Source: CAYLLN01 sp036496265
GTDB lineage: Bacteria; Planctomycetota; Planctomycetia; Pirellulales; Pirellulaceae
Length of the DNA: 21,446 bases
Reading direction: 5' to 3'
Assembly: GCA_036496265.1 (NCBI GenBank)
Contig: DASXLL010000238.1
Location: forward strand, 1 to 21,446
Positions 1 to 6,189 of the stretch are shown here, piece by piece. Positions within the stretch are counted from its first letter, which is position 1. Every line of letters begins with the position of its first letter. A program made the position numbers and the translations under genes. The notes below the pieces were generated by a model. That model made no database searches and had not been told where the DNA came from. It saw nothing but the letters and a program-made list of their open reading frames with translations.

Positions 1-482
1 CGGCTAAGTGTCAGCCGGGACGCGAGAAGCGGCGATTCGTGTTGGCGTAAGTTATTTTTTTGCCCTGGGAGTTTTGGACTAGTCTGGTCCATTTGAGGCG
101 CGGTTAGTAACCGCTCACGCCAGCATTGGAGTCTTGTTGCATTGTGCTGGGCGTGTGTTGAGAAGCAAAAATGCTGGACCGCGGATGGCGCGGATGAACG
201 CGGATTTTTGAGAGAAGCCAGCGAACGTGGCAAAGTAATAAATGAGCACCAAGATGACAGAAAAATGAGGGCTAGAAAAATCGAATTGGAGGTTGAGGAC
301 GGAAATCGGGAAAACTCTGCTGGCGTGAACGGTTACCGCGGTCAATCGGACGCCGGGAGGAAGAGAAGCACTGATGGGCAAGCCATAGTGGCACCTGGTG
401 CTTTGGGGCGTTTCTAGCGAGTGAGTGATGATGCTTCGGCGTGTCGGAGGGGAGGAGGAGGGAAAGGTTGCTACCGGCGTTC
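1..482. other. Non-coding region with dispersed repeats
   Basis: No convincing gene lies here; the open frames have no recognisable domain and read through repeat sequence. Positions 1-17 form a small hairpin (CGGCT/AGCCG), and a T-run follows at about 54-61, too far away to be a convincing terminator. A CGCGGAT-type dispersed repeat lies at 179-209. An A-rich stretch at about 250-285, with two spaced GAAAAAT words, resembles another intergenic repeat style. The region is downstream of the minus-strand gene at 483-2042. Confidence 0.6.
179..209 (+). repeat. Dispersed CGCGGAT-type intergenic repeat, copy 1
   Basis: This stretch is built from the words CCGCGGATGG, CGCGGATGAA and CGCGGATTT. A nearly identical copy lies on the opposite strand at 3751-3778, differing in the middle by one short indel, and more distant relatives lie at 3685-3711, 7361-7391 and 21246-21268. 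All copies are intergenic or at a gene edge. Function is unknown. Confidence 0.7.
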
Positions 483-2042
483 TCACTTGGAAAGACGATT
501 CACAAGAGTATTGGCCATCTCGTCGAAGACTGCTTTCCAGTCGCCGCGCTTGCCTTGACGGAAAAGTCGTAGCGTCGGGTACCACGGAGAGTCCGCGCGG
601 CTCAGCAGCCATCGCCAGTCTGGAGACAAGGGAAGTGCAAGCCATGTGGGAATTGCAAGCGCGCCCGCCAAATGGGCGATAGCGCTATCGCTCGTGACGA
701 TCAGATCGAGATTCGTCATGATTGCCGCGGTATCGGCAAAGGCCCCCGATGCGTCCAGGCGGTCACCGAAGTTCACAATTGAAAAAGGTAGCTTCGCATC
801 CCGCAGTTGCTCAGTGCCGGGACCTTTCTGCAGACTAACAAGCGTGACGCCGGAAACGGCGGCAAGTGGTGCAAACTCGGATAAAGGAATCGATCGATAC
901 CGATCAGCCACGAACGATGCGTTGCCCTGCCACGCAATTCCAATTTTGATTCCATCAAACGCCCCTAGGCGCTGCATCCATGACTGTTTCAGCAATGGAC
1001 TTGGCGTTAAGTAGGGTACCTTAGCCGGTACGGCGTCCAAGCTCGTACCGAATATGTTGGGAAGACTCATCAGCGGCGCGTGAAAATGGAATGGAGGTGC
1101 GGCGCATTCGAGGTCCGTCAATTCGTCGATGCCCGGGCACCCCGCCAGGAGGGCCACTAAGGGCTTCTGCGCGGCAAAGACAACCGTTGCACCACGGTTT
1201 TTGCACAACGCGGCATACCGAGCAAACTGGATTGTGTCGCCGAGACCTTGTTCCGCGTGCAACAGCAATCGATGGCCCGACAACGTCCTCCCGTCCCAGA
1301 CGAGCTCTGGAGCACCTCGTGAAGGAAAGTCTTTGCGCTGCCAGCGCCATTCGTATTCTTTCCAGCCGTGAGCAAAGTCACCGTGGAGCAGCCAGTGCGT
1401 GGCCCTGTTAAAATGTGCGTCCGCGTAAGTTGGATTGAGCGTAAGGGCGCGAGTAAAGCACTCCGCGGCCTGCGTGTGTTGGCCGAGATCGCGGTAAACG
1501 GCGCCGAGATTATTGAAAGATTCCGCATTGCAAGGATCGATCGAAATGGCGCGTTGAAAACAGTGGAACGCTTCCTCAGTGTTTCCCAGTTCGCGCTGGG
1601 CAAGCCCGAGATTGTTATGAATCGCCGGCAGGCTTGGTTCAACAAGGAGAGCCTCATTGAACCTTTTTAGTGCTTGCTCGACTCTTCCGGTGGCCCTAAG
1701 AGCGTTGCCTAAGTTGTTTATGGCACCCACGTAATCGGGTTTTAGGGCGAGGGCATGCTCAAAGCTGGCGATGGCGGCGTCAAATCGCTTTTGGGCCTCG
1801 TACACTAGTCCAACATCGTTGTAGGCTTCGGCATAATCGGGCTTCAGCGTCAACGCGCGGCCGATGCGTTGAATTGCAACTTCATGCTGCGCGAACTGCA
1901 TTGCTAGCCGGCCAAATAGGTGCCAAGCGGCGGCGTTCGACGGTTCAAGCGAAAGAATCTTTCGGTAAAGATGCTCTGCTTCTTCAAAATGACCGCGTTC
2001 ATGAAGTCGCACAGCCTCATACAGGTCATGAGTTGTTGGCAT
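483..2042 (-). CDS. TPR-repeat protein with GT9-like glycosyltransferase C-terminal domain
   Basis: The 519-residue protein has two parts. Residues 4 to about 210 are six tandem tetratricopeptide repeats of 34 residues, seen from the recurring N-N-L-G, A-L-x-L-x-P and A-x-A-x-N pattern. A linker rich in W and R follows (about 218-240, GWKEYEWRWQ). The C-terminal half resembles the GT-B fold of glycosyltransferase family 9: HAEQGLGDTIQFARY at 262-276, IGIAWQGN at 367-374, and SDSAIAHLAGAL at about 451-462, which matches the nucleotide-sugar-binding SD-T-x-H-x-A motif of heptosyltransferases. Such TPR-GT fusions are common in bacteria and presumably glycosylate protein or envelope acceptors; the substrate cannot be read here. 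An AGAGGA motif directly abuts the ATG, so the start is plausible but not certain. The gene stands alone. Confidence 0.88.
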   Translation of the reverse strand: MPTTHDLYEAVRLHERGHFEEAEHLYRKILSLEPSNAAAWHLFGRLAMQFAQHEVAIQRIGRALTLKPDYAEAYNDVGLVYEAQKRFDAAIASFEHALALKPDYVGAINNLGNALRATGRVEQALKRFNEALLVEPSLPAIHNNLGLAQRELGNTEEAFHCFQRAISIDPCNAESFNNLGAVYRDLGQHTQAAECFTRALTLNPTYADAHFNRATHWLLHGDFAHGWKEYEWRWQRKDFPSRGAPELVWDGRTLSGHRLLLHAEQGLGDTIQFARYAALCKNRGATVVFAAQKPLVALLAGCPGIDELTDLECAAPPFHFHAPLMSLPNIFGTSLDAVPAKVPYLTPSPLLKQSWMQRLGAFDGIKIGIAWQGNASFVADRYRSIPLSEFAPLAAVSGVTLVSLQKGPGTEQLRDAKLPFSIVNFGDRLDASGAFADTAAIMTNLDLIVTSDSAIAHLAGALAIPTWLALPLSPDWRWLLSRADSPWYPTLRLFRQGKRGDWKAVFDEMANTLVNRLSK

Positions 2043-2361
2043 TCCTCTGAATATCGTTACCTTTCGTGTCGTCCTTCAAGGGGTTGCGCCCGAGATGCAT
2101 TCGGACTGCGAAACGGAAAGGGCCGCATCGATTGCTGCTGGCGGGGGGAGTCTGGCCAATTGCCGGTTACGGGTTGTTGACAAGATTCCAGGTCTCGGGT
2201 GTCAGTTGGCTTCCAGACATTGGGACATTTGCGCGGCGTTAGTTTGTCGGCCGCCTTCTCGCAAAACAGAGGCGGTGGGACCGCTTTCTTCGCGATCAAG
2301 CCAGGGCCGAAGGCAGACAAACCAGGCTGACCGCCCGCATTACGGCGACGCATCACTCTTC

Positions 2362-2407
2362 TTTGCGCTGAGGTGGCGTGCCAGTTTGCGCTGAGGTGGC
2401 GTGCCAG
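2362..2407. repeat. Perfect 23-bp tandem duplication
   Basis: Two identical 23-bp units lie head to tail, 2362-2384 and 2385-2407, each beginning TTTGCGCTGAGG and ending GCGTGCCAG. There is no spacer. It looks like a recent slippage or duplication event in non-coding DNA. Confidence 0.9.
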
Positions 2408-2548
2408 CGCACAGAGCCGCTCAAACGTAGAGGACAATTGTCGCTACGCGACAAGAGCGGGTTGGTGTTTGCGGTTCCGGGTCTTGAAAGGCCCGGCTAA
2501 CGGCGGTTGCCGCTCCGCGGCAGAGGAGATGAGATGGGAATGGCTACA

Positions 2549-2566
2549 CAGGGACTGAAGTCCCTG
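2549..2566. repeat. Short palindromic hairpin (CAGGGACT/AGTCCCTG)
   Basis: Eight bases on each side (CAGGGACT and AGTCCCTG) are separated by GA. It lacks a T-run, so it is not a typical terminator. It resembles the perfect hairpins at 6153-6174 and 18540-18559 in size and G/C composition. Confidence 0.75.
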
Positions 2567-2650
2567 GCAACGATCGTTCGCCCTGACGGGCGTGGCAGGA
2601 TGGGTGAGCCGGCAGCGGGCTACAGCGAACTCGTCGCTTATTCAACGCGA

Positions 2651-2893
2651 TCAACGGGAAGGGCTGCGGGGTGGTCGGGGGTCGGTGGTGAGTTTGGCGC
2701 GGACCATTTGGCCTAGCTCGGGGAGTTCGTCGAGGATGAGCGTCAGTTCGTCGGCAACGGTTTCGCGGGCGGAGCGGGGCATTACTTCCCAGGCGGCGAC
2801 GATTTTGGCCAGGCGTTCGCGGCGGTGAGGGCCTTCGGCCTCCAGGCAGCCGGCGAGGCGGTGAAGTTGGAGCCAAAATTCATTGGTAGTCAT
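2651..2893 (-). CDS. Small protein of unknown function, 80 residues
   Basis: The start at 2893 (MTTNEFWLQLHRLAG) is chosen over an upstream in-frame start at 3004 because AAGGAGGG lies about 7 bases before it, one of the best ribosome-binding sites in the window. The protein has an amphipathic helical look, with alternating charged and hydrophobic residues (RRERLAKIVAAW, DELTLILDELPEL), no membrane segment and no signal peptide. It ends in a basic, proline-rich tail (DPRPPRSPSR). I do not recognise the family. It is transcribed divergently from the response regulator at 3004-3516, with about 110 bp between them, so a shared control region is possible. The ribosome-binding site and codon structure make a real gene likely. 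Confidence 0.65.
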   Translation of the reverse strand: MTTNEFWLQLHRLAGCLEAEGPHRRERLAKIVAAWEVMPRSARETVADELTLILDELPELGQMVRAKLTTDPRPPRSPSR

Positions 2894-3003
2894 GGCAACC
2901 CTCCTTGGGCGCACGGAATCGTACGGCCGCATATCCGGTGCCAGGCTTGGCTCGGCACGGCCATTGCATTGTGCGTGAGCGTACCTCCCGCACACTCGCT
3001 GCA

Positions 3004-3516
3004 ATGGTTCAAAGCACTGGATTTTCGCCGTTCGCCGCCTTTCAGCCTGCCTTCCAGCGTGGCAGTTTGGCAGCCAATTCCGAGTCAGCGCTCAATTCTC
3101 AGTCGGCGCCCAATCCCGAGCCAGCGAGGCCGATGCCGGAGCGTCACCTGCGGGTCGTAATCGTGGACGACAATTACGACGCCAATGTGGCTCTGGCCCG
3201 CCTGCTGGAGAGGTCGGGCTTTGAAGTCGCCGGGAGAGCTTATGACGGTATTTCCGGTTTGAACGTGATCAAGTCGGCCCATCCCGACGTGGCGATTCTG
3301 GACATCGCGATGCCCGCCCTGGACGGGTTCGGTTTGGCGGAGCGCGTTCGCAGTGAAGTCGAATCACCGCCGCGAATGGTCGCTCTCACCGGGTTCGGCA
3401 CCGAAGCGGATGAGTCGAAGGCAAGAAGCGTCGGCTTTGACGCGTATTTTCGCAAGCCGGCGGAGTGGTCGAAGCTCGAAGCGTTGCTGCACGGCTATGA
3501 GGGGGGAGCGGGGTAG
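3004..3516 (+). CDS. Single-domain response regulator (CheY-like receiver)
   Basis: The receiver domain fills residues 49 to about 165. The acidic pair is D55-D56 (VVIVDDN), the phospho-acceptor is D100 (AILDIAMPALDGF), the switch Thr is T129 (VALTGFG) and the conserved Lys is K151 (YFRKPAEW). There is no output domain, so it probably acts by protein contact or phosphorelay with a histidine kinase outside this window. The start is uncertain: ATG at 3004 gives 170 residues with a low-complexity N-terminal tail, while ATG at 3133, preceded by a weak GCGAGG, gives 127 residues, the usual CheY length. The tail is encoded by three in-frame 18-bp degenerate repeats (3073-3126), which may mean it is translated. 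It is divergent from the small gene at 2651-2893. Confidence 0.85.
   Translation: MVQSTGFSPFAAFQPAFQRGSLAANSESALNSQSAPNPEPARPMPERHLRVVIVDDNYDANVALARLLERSGFEVAGRAYDGISGLNVIKSAHPDVAILDIAMPALDGFGLAERVRSEVESPPRMVALTGFGTEADESKARSVGFDAYFRKPAEWSKLEALLHGYEGGAG
3073..3126 (+). repeat. Three degenerate 18-bp tandem repeats in the response regulator N-terminal tail
   Basis: Units at 3073-3090, 3091-3108 and 3109-3126 encode ANSESA, LNSQSA and PNPEPA, each fitting x-N-(S/P)-(E/Q)-(S/P)-A. The repeats keep the reading frame but lie upstream of the alternative start at 3133, so they are coding only if translation begins earlier. Confidence 0.75.
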
Positions 3517-3549
3517 TGGTTTAAAGAAAATACCCTTCCTCCGTGTGAA

Positions 3550-3605
3550 GCATCAAATCTCAAGCAACAAGCACCAAACAAATTCAAAGCACGAAGCTCA
3601 AAATG
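3550..3605 (+). repeat. A/C-rich dispersed intergenic repeat
   Basis: The sequence is built of short words such as CAAATCTCAAG, CAACAAGCACC, AAACAAATTC and AAAGCACGAAG. A similar text occurs on the opposite strand at about 20935-21003. Both are intergenic. I take it as a dispersed non-coding repeat style rather than a coding remnant. Confidence 0.5.
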
Positions 3606-3684
3606 ATCAGAATCTGGGACCTTCGTGCCTCATTGAGATTTCGCAGATTCGAAGTAATTTAGCCGATTGGAGCGGAAGGAAAAA

Positions 3685-3780
3685 AACCGCTGATTTCGCG
3701 GATGAATGCGGCCACGAATCCATGGGATCGTTGGCGAGCGGCTCATTAAAATCCGCGTTTTCCGCGCCATCCGCGGTTAA
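3685..3780. repeat. Pair of inward-facing CGCGGAT-type repeats
   Basis: The left copy (3685-3711) reads AACCGCTGATTTCGCGGATG and continues to 3711. The right copy (3745-3780) is the reverse complement of the element at 179-209. The pair encloses about 35 bp, so the arrangement can fold into a long imperfect hairpin. No transposase is nearby. Confidence 0.65.
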
Positions 3781-3859
3781 TCCTTTCTTGCTCGCTTCAT
3801 GAAATACGGCGCAGCCCTGGGGCAAATCATTGCTTCCGGCAGAGATTATGACGGCCAGA

Positions 3860-4015
3860 GTGCTATCAAATCCATGCTTGCACTGCATCTTGCGATAGCA
3901 CCGGGGGGTTTCCACAAAATGTGGGGTGATTGTTGTGGAATAACTACGTTTGCTTACATTTCCGCCTGTCCTAGCTGAACGCAGCTGGTTGAACGCAGAA
4001 GCGCTGCGTTTAACC
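3860..4015. other. Cluster of potential stem-loops (candidate structured RNA)
   Basis: Four inverted repeats lie in 156 bp: GTGCTATC/GATAGCAC (3860-3867 with 3894-3901); TTCCACAA/TTGTGGAA (3910-3917 with 3932-3939), which competes with an inner CCACA/TGTGG; AGCTG/CAGCT (3973-3977 with 3982-3986); and a 12-bp arm pair with one G-T wobble (3987-3998 with 4004-4015, GGTTGAACGCAG against CTGCGTTTAACC). The cluster ends about 320 bp before the amidotransferase-like gene. No U-run follows, so it is not a simple terminator. Strand and function cannot be decided. Confidence 0.35.
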
Positions 4016-4333
4016 AAAGGACAAGGACTCGCACAATCCAGATAGGGAGATCGCTTCTGGCGAAGGGTTCGGGATGAACCGCAGCCGGAGGGTTTTGCAG
4101 CCAGGCCTTTTGCCGTGCTTGATGCCCCGCAGCGTCGAGCCCCTCTTCCCGCGGCAGAGGTCACGCTAGAGCCGTTCCGGGCATTTGTTTCCGTTCCAAT
4201 CGTCCTGGCGACCGGTTTTTCTGATCGACAAGCTCGGCGTGTTGGTTGACGCCGTGTTTTTCAGTCGCAGGAAAACGGCAGGTGCAGTTCCGCAAGGGAT
4301 TTCGGTACGTTCACTTTCACAAAGGGATTTGTC

Positions 4334-5080
4334 ATGAAGAGCAAGCCGCTCGTTGGTCTGAACGCTGATTATCGCCCGACCCGCAAAGAGGGCCCCGCAC
4401 TCAGCTTCATTGCCGCCGGCTACTACAACGCAATTCAGGCGGCAGGCGGAATTCCCGTCATTTTGCCGCCGACCGAAGACGAGGATGATCTTAGCCGCGT
4501 GCTCGACATGCTGGATGCTTTTGTGATGGTAGGCGGCGGCGATCTTGATCCCCGCCGTGACGGCTATCAGCTCCACAGCAGCGTGCGAATGCTCGACAAC
4601 CGCCGCGAAGATTTCGATCGCCTGCTGATGAGCCAAATCGCCGAACGGCGAATGCCCGTGTTCGGCATTGGTGCCGGCATGCAACTCCTCAACATCTCGC
4701 AGGGCGGCACGCTGATCCTGCATTTGCCGGAAGAGATGCCATCGGCGATTCCCCACAAGGACCCGCACGATCCGGAGCATCGCCACAGCCTGACCGTCGT
4801 CTTCGGCACGCTCATGGAGCGGGTCTATGGCGACGGCGAAATCCGCGTCAACAGCATGCACCACCAGGCGATCGACGACGTCGCCGCCGGCTTCCAAGTT
4901 TCTGCCCGCTGCCCCGACGGCGTCGTGGAAGCCATCGAAAGCACGCAGGAGGATTGGTGGGCGATGGGGACGCAATTCCATCCGGAGGCGGAATCGGCGT
5001 CGGCGCTGGATGTTCGCATCTTCGAGGAGTTCATGGATGGCGTGAGGGAGAAGACGCGGGGGATGCGGCTGGTCGCGTAA
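4334..5080 (+). CDS. Class I glutamine amidotransferase / gamma-glutamyl-GABA hydrolase family protein lacking the nucleophile Cys
   Basis: The 248-residue length and motifs fit the peptidase C26/PuuD family, whose members hydrolyse gamma-glutamyl bonds in polyamine breakdown. Visible landmarks are VGLNADYR at the N-terminus, the VGGGDLDPRR loop at 66-75, the nucleophile elbow region FGIGAGMQLLNISQGGTL at 110-127, RVNSMHHQAI at 171-180 and the catalytic-dyad motif QFHPE at 214-218 (H216, E218). The family elbow is normally GICRGMQ. Here the cysteine position is G113 (codon GGT at 4670-4672) and the following Arg is Ala, so hydrolysis by the usual mechanism is not expected. It may be a binding or regulatory paralogue. 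AAAGGGA lies about 6 bases before the ATG. An intrinsic terminator follows directly, so the gene is probably transcribed alone. Confidence 0.88.
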   Translation: MKSKPLVGLNADYRPTRKEGPALSFIAAGYYNAIQAAGGIPVILPPTEDEDDLSRVLDMLDAFVMVGGGDLDPRRDGYQLHSSVRMLDNRREDFDRLLMSQIAERRMPVFGIGAGMQLLNISQGGTLILHLPEEMPSAIPHKDPHDPEHRHSLTVVFGTLMERVYGDGEIRVNSMHHQAIDDVAAGFQVSARCPDGVVEAIESTQEDWWAMGTQFHPEAESASALDVRIFEEFMDGVREKTRGMRLVA

Positions 5081-5114
5081 GGGCTGCCGGTTTTTGGAAT
5101 TTCACAAGCAGACG

Positions 5115-5150
5115 AAAGCCGCCGTGCTGGTGGGGCGCGGCGGCTTTTTT
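5115..5150 (+). terminator. Rho-independent terminator
   Basis: A perfect 10-bp stem (AAAGCCGCCG at 5115-5124 with CGGCGGCTTT at 5138-5147) encloses a 13-base loop and runs into six Ts (5145-5150). It is 35 bases after the stop of the amidotransferase-like gene and separates it from the next gene pair. Confidence 0.93.
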
Positions 5151-5211
5151 GCGCTACAATGTCACGTAGTCGGATCTTTTTGGTTAACAGGCAGCCAAAC
5201 GAAGGCTTTCG

Positions 5212-5421
5212 ATGGAACGCAGCATCGCTCGCGAGATCAACGATGACGCAGTGACGCCTGCTGACTTGGGACAGCAGTACGAAGCGAGGCTAGCCCAGCT
5301 TAAAGCGGACATTGAAGAGGGCCTGCGAGGAAATACCGTTCCTTCAGAAGAAGTTTTTGCAAAACTTCGCGCTACTTTTGAGGTCCGTCATTCCCACGAA
5401 AATCCTTATGGATCAGCTTGA
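5212..5421 (+). CDS. Small protein resembling the C-terminal part of ParD-type antitoxins
   Basis: This is a 69-residue acidic protein. Residues 23-55 (YEARLAQLKADIEEGLRG, then VPSEEVFAKLRATF) look like the toxin-binding tail of ParD/RHH antitoxins, in which an IEEGL segment is followed by a variable link and EEVFAKLR. The N-terminal 22 residues do not look like a complete ribbon-helix-helix domain, so DNA binding is doubtful. GAAGG lies 7 bases upstream of the ATG. No RelE/ParE toxin follows. Instead its last 14 bases overlap the ATG of a HEAT-repeat protein, which suggests translational coupling. Function is inferred only from the tail resemblance. It could instead be an unrelated small partner of the HEAT protein. 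Confidence 0.6.
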   Translation: MERSIAREINDDAVTPADLGQQYEARLAQLKADIEEGLRGNTVPSEEVFAKLRATFEVRHSHENPYGSA

Positions 5422-6046
5422 CCGTTGGATAGCGCTGATGAGCGGCCCTGGATTCGAAGGCTACGAGAGCCGGGACGGAGCGATCGACGAGATTCGCGCA
5501 TTGGGAATTGAAAAAGCAACATCACTTCTGGAACCAAAGCTCCGCGATTCCGACATCGATATCCGCTGCAACACAGTGGAAGCTCTACTGCTCCTTGACG
5601 CGCGCCGAGGAGTGCCACTCGTGCTTCCGTTCGTCAAGGACATGGATGACGTGGTTCGCTGGCATGTTTGTCTCTGTTTGCACGATTTCGGAGATGAGCG
5701 AGCGGTCGAACCTCTAATACAAGTAATGCAATCCGATACCGAACCTCACGTTCGAGGCACAGCCGCTTATGCACTTGGCGGCATCGGTTGCCCCGCTTCA
5801 ATTCCCGCCCTGCTGCATGCGATGGAATCAGACCACGAGGAAGACATGCATGGACACTCGGCCAGTTCGTGTGCAATGAGGGCACTCGACGACATTCTCG
5901 GAACGAACGAGACTCGAATTCGAGTCTCGAATTCGACATGCAGGTTGCAGTCACGACCTCCTGATCTGAAATATTTAAAGGAGCGGGCACTCGCGGTTTT
6001 TCGCGAATTCTCGGCGCAGCAATCTGACAAGGACTCGCCGCGTTGA
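5408..6046 (+). CDS. HEAT-repeat (PBS lyase-like) domain protein
   Basis: The 212-residue protein contains about four HEAT-like helical pairs between residues 18 and 160. The clearest are DSDIDIRCNTVEALLLL, DMDDVVRWHVCLCLHDFGD and EPHVRGTAAYALGGIG, each with the D-x-x-V-R-x-x-A-x-x-A-L pattern typical of this fold, a protein-protein interaction scaffold. It is cytoplasmic, with no signal peptide. The ATG at 5408 lies inside the end of the preceding gene and has no own ribosome-binding site, which fits coupled translation. An upstream in-frame ATG at 5312 is unlikely because it would overlap that gene by 110 bases. A 22-bp perfect palindrome (5908-5929) interrupts the last third and encodes an unusual NETRIRVSNST segment. 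Confidence 0.8.
   Translation: MDQLDRWIALMSGPGFEGYESRDGAIDEIRALGIEKATSLLEPKLRDSDIDIRCNTVEALLLLDARRGVPLVLPFVKDMDDVVRWHVCLCLHDFGDERAVEPLIQVMQSDTEPHVRGTAAYALGGIGCPASIPALLHAMESDHEEDMHGHSASSCAMRALDDILGTNETRIRVSNSTCRLQSRPPDLKYLKERALAVFREFSAQQSDKDSPR
5908..5936. repeat. 22-bp perfect palindrome overlapping a 13-bp tandem repeat
   Basis: Bases 5908-5929 are a perfect palindrome (half-site CGAGACTCGAA). Units 5911-5923 and 5924-5936 are near-identical (GACTCGAATTCGA and GTCTCGAATTCGA, one mismatch). It is within the HEAT-repeat coding sequence and keeps the frame. Confidence 0.9.
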
Positions 6047-6152
6047 CAAGTTTGCTAGCGGCATCGACAATCGCCCGTTCAACCCGAGCAGCCGCGGTTC
6101 GCTCCGCGACCCACAGCCACCCGATCGTAATAGATAGTCAACCGTCGGCGCT

Positions 6153-6174
6153 CCGGGACCAAGTTTGGTCCCGG
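6153..6174. repeat. 10-bp perfect hairpin just upstream of purM
   Basis: CCGGGACCAA (6153-6162) and TTGGTCCCGG (6165-6174) are separated by GT. It ends 15 bases before the purM ATG. It has no T-run on either side, and its form matches the other short G/C-rich palindromes in the window. It could be a repeat that landed in the leader or a regulatory structure. Confidence 0.85.
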
Positions 6175-6189
6175 CTAGAATGAAGTTCA

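Larger units (their letters stand above)
2043..2650. other. Non-coding region, 600 bp, with small duplications and hairpins
   Basis: I see no supportable gene. The open frames on both strands have no recognisable motif. The region should hold the promoter of the minus-strand TPR gene near 2050-2150, but no clear -35/-10 pair stands out. It contains a perfect 23-bp tandem duplication (2362-2407) and a hairpin (2549-2566). Confidence 0.6.
3517..4333. other. Non-coding region, 800 bp, repeats and potential RNA structure
   Basis: No supportable gene. The minus-strand frame across 3607-4164 has no recognisable domain and crosses dispersed repeats. From left to right there is an A/C-rich dispersed repeat (3550-3605), two CGCGGAT-type repeats facing each other (3685-3711 and 3745-3780), a cluster of potential stem-loops (3860-4015), and an unremarkable leader to the next gene. 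The first part is visibly more AT-rich than the flanking genes. Confidence 0.6.

Noticed and set aside
1..61. Hairpin CGGCT/AGCCG followed by a T-run as a terminator
   Set aside because: The T-run starts about 37 bases after the stem, too far for intrinsic termination.
115..645. Minus-strand 176-residue open frame over the left end
   Set aside because: It crosses the dispersed repeats at 179-290 and the end of the TPR gene, and has no recognisable domain or ribosome-binding site.
2057..2437. Minus-strand 126-residue open frame upstream of the TPR gene
   Set aside because: Composition is irregular, it includes the 23-bp tandem duplication, and no family is recognisable.
3607..4164. Minus-strand 185-residue open frame in the 800-bp gap
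   Set aside because: It runs through two dispersed repeats and the stem-loop cluster with no known motif; better seen as non-coding.
4166..4981. Minus-strand 271-residue open frame
   Set aside because: It lies antisense to the amidotransferase-like gene, shows no domain, and follows the opposite-strand codon pattern expected of a shadow frame.
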